This document shows positions 7,692 to 17,574 of a stretch of DNA of 53,344 nt, piece by piece. The stretch is from an uncultured Verrucomicrobia subdivision 3 bacterium (GTDB lineage Bacteria; Verrucomicrobiota; Verrucomicrobiae; Limisphaerales; UBA11358), in the NCBI GenBank assembly GCA_903847285.1, contig CAINDH010000195.1:1-53344 (forward strand), in the 5' to 3' direction. The notes under the pieces are model-generated. The model saw nothing but the letters and a program-made list of their open reading frames with translations, was not told where the DNA came from and made no database searches. Each line of letters begins with the position of its first letter. The stretch's first letter is position 1. The translations under genes were made by a program, and so were the position numbers.

Positions 7692-8612
7692 TTATTTATT
7701 GCCGGTTGAAAACCCCGCGACGATTGGACGATGATCGGAGCCAGCTCCCCAGTTCGGCACGACGGGAATGTAAGTCTCATCCGGCAGCCAGTGCGCTTTC
7801 ATCGCGGGACTGATCAGCAGATAATCAAGGCGTGAGTAGGAATCTTCCACGCCGTAGTAATGTGTCCAAGTGACATTACGGGGATCGTAACGCGGCACGG
7901 GATTCGGCAGATTGTCTCCATTGCGCTCGGCGGGACGGGTATCCACCAGCCGGTTCTTGCCTGTTCCGATGATGGTTTTGGTGGAGTCGGTGTTGCGCGT
8001 GTCGTTGAAATCGCCGAGCACAATCAGTTTTGCGTCCGGATGCGCCGCCAGATGTCCGTCAATGATGCGGCGCAACATCTTCGCTTCCTCCCGCCGTTGG
8101 GCGCCTTCATCGCTATCCGGAGAGGCGAGCCGAGATTTCAGATGTGCGGCCAGCAACGTGAAGGTAAAATTTGTCGCCGCCTGAATTTCCAGCTCAGCGA
8201 ACCCGCGCTTGACCTGCATCCGCTTACCATCCAGCAGGAAATTCTCGCTCGTGTGCGGATGCCGCGCGCCGAACGGCAGCTTGCTCAACACGGCGACATG
8301 AATGTTTGTATCATAACTCTGGATGTGTTCCCAATACGGAAAATCCAATCCGTCCGCCTTGAGCGAGGCGCGCAATTCAAGCAACGCGTTTGTGCTGCCC
8401 ATTTCTTCGAGCGCCAACACATCGGGGTTCGCCGCGCGGATACTCTCACGGATTTTCACCTTGGCGGCGGCGGACTTCACGAAGTGCCGCGACTCCGTCG
8501 GCTGGTCGAGATAGTTTTCCACATTGTAAGCGGCGACGCGGAACGTTTCAGCCGCGAACCCGCAAGCCATCATCAACCCGCTGAGCAAGGCGGTCGCGAA
8601 AAATGGTTTCAT
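7692..8612 (-). CDS. Secreted endonuclease/exonuclease/phosphatase
   Basis: A 306-residue member of the EEP metal-dependent phosphoesterase superfamily with a signal peptide (MKPFFATALLSGLMMACGFA). The signature positions are present: Asn in VAAYNVENY, Glu in LALEEMGS, the HLKSR segment, Asp/Asn in VLGDFNDT and the C-terminal GSDHRPIV. It should cleave phosphodiesters or phosphomonoesters outside the cytoplasm; the substrate cannot be told and could be nucleic acid or phospholipid. ATG 8612 was chosen because it immediately precedes the signal peptide. It is divergent from folE2, 80 bases away. Confidence 0.87.
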   Translation of the reverse strand: MKPFFATALLSGLMMACGFAAETFRVAAYNVENYLDQPTESRHFVKSAAAKVKIRESIRAANPDVLALEEMGSTNALLELRASLKADGLDFPYWEHIQSYDTNIHVAVLSKLPFGARHPHTSENFLLDGKRMQVKRGFAELEIQAATNFTFTLLAAHLKSRLASPDSDEGAQRREEAKMLRRIIDGHLAAHPDAKLIVLGDFNDTRNTDSTKTIIGTGKNRLVDTRPAERNGDNLPNPVPRYDPRNVTWTHYYGVEDSYSRLDYLLISPAMKAHWLPDETYIPVVPNWGAGSDHRPIVAGFSTGNK

Positions 8613-8692
8613 CTGCGTTGAACTTGGCAGACACGCCGCGCATTTCAAGAGAACTTTTTTGCAGATTGCCACAAAGCTGCTATCGTCTGCCC

Positions 8693-9505
8693 ATGTCTCG
8701 AACCGTCAAAAAATCTCCATTGAAACTGCACGACAAGCAAAGCGAACTCGACACGCGCGAGCTACGCATTGACAAGGTTGGCGTGCGTGGACTGCGTTTT
8801 CCCATCCAGGTGCTCGACAAGAAACGCAGTATCCAAAATACCGTGGCCACCATCGGAATGTTTGTGGACCTGCCGAAAGAATTCAAAGGCACGCACATGA
8901 GCCGCTTCGTGGAAGTGCTCAACGCACACGGCAACATCATCCATGTCGAGAACATCGCGGACATCGTCCTGTCGCTTCAGTCCAAGCTGCACTCGGCAAC
9001 ATCCCACCTAGAGATGGAGTTCCCCTATTTCATGTCCAAACAGTCACCGGTTTCAAAGCTGAAAAGTTTGATGGATTACACCGCGCGCTTCGATGCCGCG
9101 GCGTGCGGCAAGGAAATTGATTTCGTCCTCACGGTGAAAGCCAACGTGACCACGCTCTGTCCCTGCTCAAAAGCCATCGCGAAATACGGTGCACACAACC
9201 AACGCGGTGAAGTAACGGTGGCGTTGCGCTCCACGAAGTCGGTGTGGATCGAGGATGTGGTGGCGATGATCGAGAAATCAGCAAGCTCCGAGCTTTACGC
9301 ATTGCTCAAGCGGTCGGATGAAAAAGCCGTGACCGAACGCGCGTATGAAAACCCCGTGTTTGTGGAAGACCTCGTGCGCAATGTGGTGCTGCGTCTAAAT
9401 GCCGACAGGCGAGTGACTTGGTATAAAGTTGAAGCGGAAAACTTTGAGAGCATTCATAATCACAACGCCTACGCGTGCATCGAGAAGCCGACGGCTGGAA
9501 AGTAA
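8693..9505 (+). CDS. folE2: GTP cyclohydrolase FolE2 (type IB)
   Basis: A 270-residue GTP cyclohydrolase IB, which turns GTP into dihydroneopterin triphosphate for tetrahydrofolate (and possibly queuosine) synthesis in the cytoplasm. The diagnostic block TTLCPCSKAIAKYGAHNQRG is intact, including the metal-ligand cysteine. Length fits the family. This type uses various divalent metals in place of the zinc of FolE. ATG 8693 gives the usual N-terminus. Folate output is relevant to metH 4 kb downstream, but the genes are not linked. A tRNA-Pro gene follows 60 bases later. Confidence 0.93.
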   Translation: MSRTVKKSPLKLHDKQSELDTRELRIDKVGVRGLRFPIQVLDKKRSIQNTVATIGMFVDLPKEFKGTHMSRFVEVLNAHGNIIHVENIADIVLSLQSKLHSATSHLEMEFPYFMSKQSPVSKLKSLMDYTARFDAAACGKEIDFVLTVKANVTTLCPCSKAIAKYGAHNQRGEVTVALRSTKSVWIEDVVAMIEKSASSELYALLKRSDEKAVTERAYENPVFVEDLVRNVVLRLNADRRVTWYKVEAENFESIHNHNAYACIEKPTAGK

Positions 9506-9565
9506 AACCACAAATGGTTTGCCCTCCTGCGCGGTTAAGGCAGAATAGCGGCCGAAGAAATGTTT

Positions 9566-9642
9566 CGGAGCGTGGCTCAGCCCGGTAGAGCGCTTGCTTT
9601 GGGAGCAAGATGTCGCAGGTTCAAATCCTGTCGCTCCGACCA
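9566..9642 (+). tRNA. tRNA-Pro (anticodon TGG)
   Basis: A 77-nt cloverleaf with acceptor stem CGGAGCG / CGCTCCG, D arm, anticodon stem CTTGC / GCAAG around loop TTTGGGA (anticodon TGG, proline), and T arm with GGTTCAAATCC. The discriminator A and CCA end are encoded. A run of six T follows directly and may help termination. Confidence 0.97.
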
Positions 9643-9681
9643 TTTTTTACTTCTCAGAAATAATTTCCAAGTTCCGAGCCA

Positions 9682-10764
9682 TTATGAGAGGTGCTTTTGA
9701 AACACTTCGTCCAATCGCAGATTCGGTTTGATTTTTTTCTCCCACACTTCCCAGCCGTAATCTTTTTCTCCCGCGCGGGCATGTTTAAGAACTAGCCGAC
9801 AAGCCGTGCGCCCAATCCGATCCACCAGCAATGACAAGTTGTGTTCTAGCGCGCGGATGAGCAATTCGCCTGGCGAACGTTGCCAAAACCGTTCCGACAG
9901 GCGGACGGATTCAAGCAGATATTCCAGGTTGATGAACCGCGACATCCAGCGAAACTGTTCGTAAAAGAATTGTTCCGTAATCACGTTCGCCTTTTGCCGG
10001 CTCATGCCGTGCTCACAGAGAAAACCATGCGCCCAATTTACAAAAAGACTACCGGCGAGAATTTTTCGCCGGTCACTCACCGGATTGAAGCTGCCAGAAA
10101 TATTTTCATCGCTCAAACGCCATATCACCTTTGGTCCGGCGATGGTTCGCAATGGTTTAGGCTCACCCATGCTGGCCAGAAACGCATCATCGGTATGGTG
10201 TCCTAGAGGGAAATCTTGCATCCCTTTTTGCTGCCAAGCGGCGCGCGAAAAAACAAGCAACTGCAGGTAGCAATTATGTTCGCTGAATTGCGCCTCCAAA
10301 AAGTCCCGGCCCCGCTGGACTTCTGGTTGCAATGGCCGGGCTTCCAGCCTTTTATTATCAGCTCTTAAAAACCGCCGCGAAGAATTCAATCTTAGCGCGT
10401 TGAAGCGATACCCATCATGTTGGGATTTAGTTTCGGCGACGGTAGAGTGAAAGGCACCCACACAACCCGGCTCCATCAGATCGTCATCCGCGAACAGCCA
10501 AACCCAGGGCTCGCTGGTTTTATTCAGGCAGCGTTGCGCGTGCTGAACCAGCGACTGGCCCCCCAGATTTTCCGAAAAGCGGTGATATTTCAGGTCAATT
10601 CTGGCAACAAAATCTTGGACAACGTTTTCTACCGCTTCCGAGCTAGCATCGTCAAACACATACAACTGAAAACGATGGTCGGTCTGGGCCACAATGGATT
10701 CCAACGTTTCACGAAGATACTTGCTCTTGTAGGCAAGAATGACGATGGCCAGTGGTTTCTCCAT
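9682..10764 (-). CDS. GT2 family glycosyltransferase
   Basis: A 360-residue GT-A fold glycosyltransferase. The N-terminal beta strand (LAIVILAYKSKYLRETLES), VFDDASSE and the metal-binding LFADDDLMEPG (DxD-like) motif are those of family 2. These enzymes transfer a sugar from a nucleotide donor to a polysaccharide, lipid or protein acceptor. The C-terminal 150 residues are helical and not recognised. No membrane segment is evident. Start ATG 10764 is preferred over an upstream in-frame start because it opens directly on the first strand. Its neighbours do not form an obvious polysaccharide cluster. Confidence 0.85.
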   Translation of the reverse strand: MEKPLAIVILAYKSKYLRETLESIVAQTDHRFQLYVFDDASSEAVENVVQDFVARIDLKYHRFSENLGGQSLVQHAQRCLNKTSEPWVWLFADDDLMEPGCVGAFHSTVAETKSQHDGYRFNALRLNSSRRFLRADNKRLEARPLQPEVQRGRDFLEAQFSEHNCYLQLLVFSRAAWQQKGMQDFPLGHHTDDAFLASMGEPKPLRTIAGPKVIWRLSDENISGSFNPVSDRRKILAGSLFVNWAHGFLCEHGMSRQKANVITEQFFYEQFRWMSRFINLEYLLESVRLSERFWQRSPGELLIRALEHNLSLLVDRIGRTACRLVLKHARAGEKDYGWEVWEKKIKPNLRLDEVFQKHLS

Positions 10765-10874
10765 GGAACTTGAATATTGGACAGAGGAAAATTTATGTAA
10801 CGCGAACAAAATACCAATGGCTGGTTACTAGCGCCACTTGGATTTGAAGAACTTGGATTGATTCCAAAAATACT

Positions 10875-12938
10875 TCAAACCGCCTTCGCGTCTGGGTGTT
10901 CATCAATCACCAGCACGCCATGCGGCGGCAGGTCATAGTTGCCCACCACATTGTTGCCAGTCATGAAGTCGTGCATTGGCTTGTAGAATTGAAGACGCAC
11001 GGGCGAATTCTGGTGATTTAGCAAGATGTAAATTTTCGAACCTTCCTTCTCACGCATGGAAACCTCGATGTTGTCCGGCACTTTCAATAGCGGCACCAAG
11101 CCAGTGGTCTGCCGTAGCCAGATAACCAGGTCATGATAAAAATGCTGGTGACTCTGCGTGCCGATATAAATCGCCTTGCCGAGGCCGAACGAGTTCATCG
11201 TAATCGCCGGTTTGCCGGCGTAAAAATCTTTTGTGTAAGCCGCGAGCGTCTGACAGCCCTTGGATTCAATGATATCGCACCAGAGCCGCGCCGGGTGCAT
11301 ATGGCTCGTCTGGAACGTGCCCTTAAACGTCAGATGATTCTCTTCATTCGGTGCGAGCACATCAAACTCCAGAACTTCCATGCCGAACAAATCTTTCAAG
11401 TCATGCGGCATCCCCGTGTCCGAGGCCATGTTGTTTTCGTCCACCAGCGCGGTATTGAACGTGGCCACCAACGTGCCGCCGTTCTGGACGTAAAGTTTCA
11501 AACGATCTGCTTCGCCGCCGGAAAGCAGGTGCAACGACGGCGCGAAAACGATTTTGTATTTCGACAAATCTTCACTCGGCCGCGCGAAATCTACCGCGAC
11601 GTTGCGGTCGTGAAGTCCGTTGTAGATGAGCTGAATGTGCTCGCGCAGACTGAAATGTTTGTTCGGCTGGTTCGGCTGTTGCAGCACCCAGTCGTTGTCA
11701 TGCGAGTAGAGGATGCACACCGGGGCGACAACTTTCGTGTCTTTCAGCGCCGGCGCGAGCAGTTTTAATTCTTCACCAATCTGGGCAATTTCACTGTAAG
11801 TCCGCCGGCTGCCTTCAAGATGATGCGGCAACACTGCCCCATAAAATTTCTCCGGGCCAATGCGGGGCTGCCGCCAGCGGTAATACAACACTCCGCACGC
11901 ACCGCGCGAAATCAGTTGGTAAGTGAACAAACGGATGATGCCAGGGCGAACGAGGGGATTTACATCCTGCCAGTTCACCTGACCCGCTTTTTGTTCGATA
12001 ACCCAAAAACCCGTCTCACCGTCAGGTGTTTTGATGTCGTTTTTTTTCAGCGAACGTAAAATATCAATGTCACACGCCAGCTCAGATGAACGCGCCCTTA
12101 CCGCTGCGTTGCTTTCTACGGATACAAAATCCATCGCGTCCGCCATGTCAAAGTGGTCAAACTTCCGTTTCAGCGCGCGCAGATTGGTCGTGATGGGGCG
12201 ACCGGGAGAAAGTTCGCGGACCACATCCGACTGCATTCGCGCGTAGGCCACCATCGTGTCGCTGCAAAAACGATTCCAGTCCAGCAACAGTGCTGGGTTG
12301 TGCATGGCTGGGGCAAACCTCGGCATCGGGACATCATCAAACGACGAAACAATCTGTCCCCAATGGCGTAAACCGAGGCGATTATTCAATTTCTCCACCG
12401 TCTCGTATTTTAGTTTGAGCCAGTTTTGCCACTCCAGCCGAGAATCTTCGTTGAACGACCATTCGGTCTGATGCCCGCCCAATCCACTGTCTATCTGCCA
12501 CGCGACAAGGTGTTCGTGCTTGCCGAGCGCGCCCGCTAATTTTTCAACGATCTTTCTTGAGGCACTCCAAAATTTGTCGTTGCTGAAACATGTTGCGCGG
12601 CGCGTGCCCTCGTGCTTCACGCGCCCAAATTCATCCAGCGGCAATATCTCCGGATATTTTTTTGCCAGCCAGACGGGCGGTGCGGCGGTGGGCGTGGCGA
12701 GAACAGTTTTAATCTCATGCTCGCCCAAGATGTCCATTACGCGCTTAAGCCAGTCGAAATTGTATTTACCCTCCTCCGGCTCACAGAGCCCCCAAGTGAA
12801 TTCGCCGATGCGCGCAACATTGAAACCGGCGGCGCGCATGAGTTGCGCGTCTTGAATCCATTGCGCTTCGGGCGTTTCGGCAGTGCCGCCGTGGGGAAAG
12901 ACCCACTCTTCAGGATAGTAATCTACGCCAAAATACAT
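10875..12938 (-). CDS. GH42 family protein lacking the acid/base glutamate
   Basis: A 687-residue protein with the full glycoside hydrolase family 42 layout: TIM barrel opening FGVDYYPEEW, a trimerisation domain and a C-terminal beta domain. The nucleophile is kept (GFWVIEQKAGQVNW, matching the family MEQ.PG). The acid/base motif, normally WQxDNE, reads WQIDSGLGGH, so Asn-Glu is replaced by Ser151-Gly152. The family's usual SxDNYP segment is also altered (SVESNAAV). No signal peptide is seen. It may be inactive as a beta-galactosidase, or it may act by another mechanism or as a binding protein. Start ATG 12938 is chosen over a TTG two codons earlier. Confidence 0.88.
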   Translation of the reverse strand: MYFGVDYYPEEWVFPHGGTAETPEAQWIQDAQLMRAAGFNVARIGEFTWGLCEPEEGKYNFDWLKRVMDILGEHEIKTVLATPTAAPPVWLAKKYPEILPLDEFGRVKHEGTRRATCFSNDKFWSASRKIVEKLAGALGKHEHLVAWQIDSGLGGHQTEWSFNEDSRLEWQNWLKLKYETVEKLNNRLGLRHWGQIVSSFDDVPMPRFAPAMHNPALLLDWNRFCSDTMVAYARMQSDVVRELSPGRPITTNLRALKRKFDHFDMADAMDFVSVESNAAVRARSSELACDIDILRSLKKNDIKTPDGETGFWVIEQKAGQVNWQDVNPLVRPGIIRLFTYQLISRGACGVLYYRWRQPRIGPEKFYGAVLPHHLEGSRRTYSEIAQIGEELKLLAPALKDTKVVAPVCILYSHDNDWVLQQPNQPNKHFSLREHIQLIYNGLHDRNVAVDFARPSEDLSKYKIVFAPSLHLLSGGEADRLKLYVQNGGTLVATFNTALVDENNMASDTGMPHDLKDLFGMEVLEFDVLAPNEENHLTFKGTFQTSHMHPARLWCDIIESKGCQTLAAYTKDFYAGKPAITMNSFGLGKAIYIGTQSHQHFYHDLVIWLRQTTGLVPLLKVPDNIEVSMREKEGSKIYILLNHQNSPVRLQFYKPMHDFMTGNNVVGNYDLPPHGVLVIDEHPDAKAV

Positions 12939-13025
12939 AAGCAACCTCGGGTTGAGTCGACACTAAAACCAAACCGCCGCGCGTGCAATGAAAATCCTCG
13001 CCGCCTGCTGCGAAGCGCGGAAAAG

Positions 13026-13601
13026 TCACAGGTCGATTAGCCGGAAATAAGCCTGATCGCTCCAGTCAAATCCCCAAAAGGCCGAAACGCTGGTCCCGTG
13101 GCTGCTTTGCCACGGTATCCAGTTGACCAAGTCTGTGGAATAATCCAGTTCCCAATCTGTCGGGATGTCCCAAGAAGAGAAAATTCCCATTCCATAAGGT
13201 GTCCCATCCCAATCGGTATAGACTTCCGACTGCAACACCGGCGGCGACGGCACCGAGACGACATACGCCAGTTCGGGCGACAACGAGCTTTTATTACCAT
13301 CCGCATCCATCCCCGAGACCGCAAAAAAATATGTCTCGCCCTCTTCCAAACCGTAAATCACCGCGCCATCCATATTGTAGGAAATGGCTGAATTGGTATA
13401 GACGCCGCTCTGCGTCCCATACAAAACTTGGTATTCAACAATGTTTTCGTCCCACGGCGCGATGTCCCAACCCAGCCAGATTGTCTGCGTGCCACCAAAA
13501 ACTCGGAGGCTTGCAAAAAAAATAACTAGCAGAAAAGCCCGCAAGCGATAGCCATTGCGGGCGGCGGAATTCACACCACTCAAAAGTCCGAAGGGAAACA
13601 C
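13026..13601 (-). CDS. Secreted fibronectin-III-like protein
   Basis: A 191-residue exported protein. The hydrophobic segment RAFLLVIFFASLRVFGG acts as signal peptide. It is followed by a fibronectin type III-like domain (TIWLGWDIAPWDENIVEYQV, GLEEGETYFFAVSGMDADGN). The tail LDYSTDLVNWIPWQ ... AYFRLIDL matches the C-terminal pattern seen on many secreted Verrucomicrobia proteins. The start is uncertain: GTG at 13601 is the longest option and GTG at 13574 is also possible. The function is unknown, perhaps surface adhesion. Confidence 0.7.
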   Translation of the reverse strand: MFPFGLLSGVNSAARNGYRLRAFLLVIFFASLRVFGGTQTIWLGWDIAPWDENIVEYQVLYGTQSGVYTNSAISYNMDGAVIYGLEEGETYFFAVSGMDADGNKSSLSPELAYVVSVPSPPVLQSEVYTDWDGTPYGMGIFSSWDIPTDWELDYSTDLVNWIPWQSSHGTSVSAFWGFDWSDQAYFRLIDL

Positions 13602-13725
13602 ATCGGGAGTATTCCACGCCGCCTGCGATTTCTCAAGCGCACATCAGTGCCATAAACATATCCTCGAATCAGGATGCGTTGATTTTTAATTTGAATAGCC
13701 AAAGCATTTCCTTATCTTTGCCGCC

Positions 13726-16700
13726 ATGTCGAACCATGCCGAACTTCTGAAAAAAGCCCTCCGCGAACGCATCGTCATCATTGACGGCGCAATGGGCACG
13801 ACCATCCGCACCTACGGACTGGGCGAGAAGGAGATTCGCGGTGAGCGCTTTGCGGATTCCAAGAAAGACCTCAAGAACAACGGCGATCTCTACTCGCTCA
13901 CACAGGCAGCGACGATTTGCGACATCCATCGCCGCTTCCTTGAAGCGGGCGCAGACATCATTGAGACGAACACCTTCTCCGCCACCAGCATCGGTCAGAG
14001 CGAATTCTTCGTAGACGACCCGCGCGAACACGGCGGGCGCAAAGACCCGGCATTTTATCAAACTGTCATCGAGAACAAGTTCCTCAACGACCTCGCCTGG
14101 GAAATCAACGAGCAATCCGCCAAGCAGTGCCGCGAGTGGTGCGACCGCATCGCGAACAAAACTGGTCGCCCGCGCTTCGTCGCCGGCGCGGTCGGACCTC
14201 TGACGGTGTCGCTGTCCAATTCGCCCGATGCCGATGACGCCGGTTTTCGCGTTTGCACGTTCGATCAGGTAAAAACCGCTTACACCCATCAGATTCGCGG
14301 GCTCATCGCGGGTGGTTCGGACATTCTTTTGGTTGAAACGATTTTCGATTCACTCAACGCCAAGGCGGCGCTCCTGGCGATTCAGGAAGTGTTCGAGCAG
14401 GATAAAAAGATTTTGCCCATCATGATTTCGGCTGCCGTCGGGCGCGGTGGCGAGACGATGATTTCCGCACAAACCATCGAGGCTTATTGGAACGCCATGA
14501 AGCATGTGAAGCCGATTGCCATAGGCCTCAACTGCTCGCTCGGGCCGGATTTGATGAGGCCGTTCCTCGCGGAACTCGCGGAGAAATCCAATACTGCCAT
14601 CTCGTGTTATCCGAACGCGGGGTTGCCGAATCCGCTTTCCCCAACCGGCTTTGATTTGAAGCCGGAGGACATGGCGAATTATCTCGGCGAATTTGCGTCG
14701 AGCAATTTGATCAACATCGCCGGGGGCTGCTGCGGCAACACGCCCGAGCACATCGCGGCGATTGCCAAGGCGTTGGAGAACAAACCGCCGCGCTCAACGC
14801 AAGCCGAAACGAAGTTTTCTACCGGCGCAGCCATCCCCCTCCGGCTCTCCGGCTCGCAGCCGTTCACGCAGCAGATCGGCTCGTTCATCATGATCGGTGA
14901 GCGCACGAACGTGGCGGGTTCGCCCAAGTTTGCCAAGCTCATCAAGGAGAACAAATACGAGGAAGCCGTCGCCATCGCGCGGCAGCAGGTCGAGAACGGC
15001 GCGAACATCATCGACATCTGCATGGACGAAGGGATGATTGACGGCGTCGCCGCCATGACCCGCTACCTGCACCTGTTGGGCAGCGAACCCGAAGTCGCCA
15101 AAGTTCCCTTCATGGTGGACTCGTCCAAGTGGGAAGTCATCGAAGCCGGCCTGAAATGCGTTCAGGGCAAAGGCATCGTGAACTCTATTTCAATGAAGGA
15201 AGGCGAGGCGAAATTCCGTGAACACGCGCGCAAGGTTTTGAAATACGGCGCAGCCGTGGTCGTGATGGCGTTCGACGAACAAGGCCAGGCCGCGACGCTG
15301 GCGGACAAGATTCGCATCTGCGAACGCGCCTATCGCATTCTCGTGGACGAAGTCGGCTTCCCGCCCGAGGACATCATTTTCGATCCGAACATTCTCACCG
15401 TCGGCACGGGCATCGAGGAGCACAACAACTACGCCGTGGACTTCATCGAAGCCACGCGCTGGATCAAGGCGAACCTGCCCCACGCAAAAGTCAGCGGCGG
15501 CGTGTCGAATGTGTCGTTTGGTTTTCGCGGCAACAATCCCGTGCGCGAAGCGATGCACAGCGCGTTTCTTTATCACGCCATCAAAGCAGGGATGGACATG
15601 GGCATCGTGAACGCCGGGATGCTGGAAGTTTACGAAGAGATCGAGCCGGAACTGAAGGAGTTGGTGGAAGACGTGTTGCTCAACCGCCGCCCTGACGCGA
15701 CTGAACATCTCGTCATGCATGGTGAGAAGCTGAAGGCCGCCAGCGCCGGGACGACCGCGACCGACAAAAAGGTCGAGGAAGAATGGCGCAAAGGCACGAT
15801 CGAAGAACGCCTCTCGCACTCGCTCGTGAAGGGCATCGATCTCTATGTTGATGCCGACACAGCCGAAGCACTTGCGAAATACGGCAAGCCGCTGACGGTC
15901 ATCGAAGGTCCGTTGATGGCCGGCATGAGCGTCGTCGGCGACTTGTTCGGCGCCGGCAAAATGTTTTTGCCGCAGGTGGTGAAGTCCGCGCGAGTGATGA
16001 AAAAATCCGTCGCTTATCTCACGCCGTTCATGGAAGCCGAGAAAGCCGCAATGGTTGCGCGCGGCGAAGTCGTGAAGGCACAAGGCAAAATCGTCCTCGC
16101 CACCGTCAAGGGCGACGTGCATGACATTGGCAAGAACATCGTTGGCGTCGTGCTGGCCTGCAATAACTACGAGGTCATCGACATGGGCGTGATGGTGTCG
16201 TGCGACAAAATTCTGGAGCGCGCCAAGCAGGAGCAGGCAGACATCATCGGCTTAAGCGGACTCATCACGCCGTCGCTGGACGAGATGGTCCATGTCGCGC
16301 GGGAGATGGAGCGAAATGGTTTGAAGATTCCGCTGCTCATCGGCGGCGCGACGACCAGCCGCGCGCACACCGCCGTCAAAGTCGCGCAACATTACAGCGA
16401 ACCCGTGGTTCATGTCCTCGACGCTTCGCGCGCCGTGCCGGTGATGACGAGCCTGTTAAGCAAGGACGGCAAAGCGCCGTTCGTGAAACAACTACGCGAC
16501 GACTACGAGAAACTTCGCGCCCAACACGCGGGCTCGACCGTGAAGCTGCTTGCGCTAGAACAAGCCCGCGCCAATGCACCCAAGTTAACGTATGACGATC
16601 TACCGAAGCCGGAGTTCACCGGTTTCCGCACGCTGACGTCAGGCAAGTTGAACCCCGGCAAGTGCGATTGCGGTTCATCGCACGGTCACGCGGGCGCGTT

Positions 16701-17574
16701 CAGCGTTTCGCTGGCTGACCTCGTGCCGTTCATTGACTGGACGCCATTCTTTCACACATGGGAATTGCGCGGCGTATATCCCAAGATTCTCGCGCACGAA
16801 AAGCATGGCGAGGAAGCCACCAAGCTTTTTGCTGATGCGCAGAAAATGCTCGCAGAATTTGTTGCCCAGAAATCCATCGAACTTCGCGCCGTCTACGGCT
16901 TGTTTCCCGCCAACCGTGTGGGCGACGACGTGGAAGTTTATACGAACGACTCACGTAAACACCTGCGGACGAAACTCCACTTTCTCCGCCAGCAAATCGA
17001 GAAGGGTGACGGCACGCCGAACTATTGTCTGGCCGATTTCATCGCGCCGAAAGGTTCACCGGATTACATCGGCGGTTTTGCCGTCACGAGCGGACATGGG
17101 TTGAATGAAATCGTTGAGAAGTTCAAAGCCGAACACGACGACTACAACGCCATCATGGCTGAGGCGATTGCAGATCGTCTGGCTGAAGCGTTCGCCGAGT
17201 ATCTGCACAAGCGCGCCCGCGAGGAATGGGGCTTTGGCAAACTGGAAAAACTGACGACGAACGAGCTTATCGAAGAAAAGTATCGCGGCATTCGTCCGGC
17301 GGCCGGTTATCCGGCGAGTCCCGATCACACGGAAAAGGGAATCCTCTGGGACTTGCTCGACGCGGAGCCACACACCGGCATCAAACTCACAGAAAGTTTT
17401 GCGATGTGGCCAGGCAGCTCGGTGAGCGGACTCTACTTCGCTCATCCGGAATCGAAATATTTCGCGGTCGGCAAACTTGCTAAAGATCAATTGGTAGATT
17501 TATCCAAGCGCAAAGCCAAGCCGCTTGCGGAAATGGAGCGCTGGCTCGGGCCGTGGTTGAATTACAACCAGTGA
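13726..17574 (+). CDS. metH: Cobalamin-dependent methionine synthase
   Basis: A 1282-residue full-length MetH that transfers a methyl group from methyltetrahydrofolate to homocysteine through cobalamin. All modules are present in order. The homocysteine domain (about 1-330) has zinc cysteines in GLNCSLGP and AGGCCGN. The pterin domain (about 365-620) has [12 protein letters not shown]. The B12 cap and B12-binding domain (about 655-890) has the cobalt-ligating motif [11 protein letters not shown]. The AdoMet-dependent reactivation domain (about 930-1282) has [15 protein letters not shown] and [15 protein letters not shown] looked for but did not find a cobalamin or SAM riboswitch in the 124 bases upstream. 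Its stop overlaps the start of the next gene. Confidence 0.98.
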   Translation: MSNHAELLKKALRERIVIIDGAMGTTIRTYGLGEKEIRGERFADSKKDLKNNGDLYSLTQAATICDIHRRFLEAGADIIETNTFSATSIGQSEFFVDDPREHGGRKDPAFYQTVIENKFLNDLAWEINEQSAKQCREWCDRIANKTGRPRFVAGAVGPLTVSLSNSPDADDAGFRVCTFDQVKTAYTHQIRGLIAGGSDILLVETIFDSLNAKAALLAIQEVFEQDKKILPIMISAAVGRGGETMISAQTIEAYWNAMKHVKPIAIGLNCSLGPDLMRPFLAELAEKSNTAISCYPNAGLPNPLSPTGFDLKPEDMANYLGEFASSNLINIAGGCCGNTPEHIAAIAKALENKPPRSTQAETKFSTGAAIPLRLSGSQPFTQQIGSFIMIGERTNVAGSPKFAKLIKENKYEEAVAIARQQVENGANIIDICMDEGMIDGVAAMTRYLHLLGSEPEVAKVPFMVDSSKWEVIEAGLKCVQGKGIVNSISMKEGEAKFREHARKVLKYGAAVVVMAFDEQGQAATLADKIRICERAYRILVDEVGFPPEDIIFDPNILTVGTGIEEHNNYAVDFIEATRWIKANLPHAKVSGGVSNVSFGFRGNNPVREAMHSAFLYHAIKAGMDMGIVNAGMLEVYEEIEPELKELVEDVLLNRRPDATEHLVMHGEKLKAASAGTTATDKKVEEEWRKGTIEERLSHSLVKGIDLYVDADTAEALAKYGKPLTVIEGPLMAGMSVVGDLFGAGKMFLPQVVKSARVMKKSVAYLTPFMEAEKAAMVARGEVVKAQGKIVLATVKGDVHDIGKNIVGVVLACNNYEVIDMGVMVSCDKILERAKQEQADIIGLSGLITPSLDEMVHVAREMERNGLKIPLLIGGATTSRAHTAVKVAQHYSEPVVHVLDASRAVPVMTSLLSKDGKAPFVKQLRDDYEKLRAQHAGSTVKLLALEQARANAPKLTYDDLPKPEFTGFRTLTSGKLNPGKCDCGSSHGHAGAFSVSLADLVPFIDWTPFFHTWELRGVYPKILAHEKHGEEATKLFADAQKMLAEFVAQKSIELRAVYGLFPANRVGDDVEVYTNDSRKHLRTKLHFLRQQIEKGDGTPNYCLADFIAPKGSPDYIGGFAVTSGHGLNEIVEKFKAEHDDYNAIMAEAIADRLAEAFAEYLHKRAREEWGFGKLEKLTTNELIEEKYRGIRPAAGYPASPDHTEKGILWDLLDAEPHTGIKLTESFAMWPGSSVSGLYFAHPESKYFAVGKLAKDQLVDLSKRKAKPLAEMERWLGPWLNYNQ

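Noticed and set aside
13602..13725. A cobalamin or SAM riboswitch before metH
   Set aside because: The leader is only 124 bases, with no conserved B12-box or SAM-I core; only a short ATCCT/AGGAT hairpin is present.
15190..16122. A 310-codon minus-strand open frame inside metH
   Set aside because: Histidine/arginine-rich antisense text of a conserved gene; shadow frame produced by GC-rich codon use.
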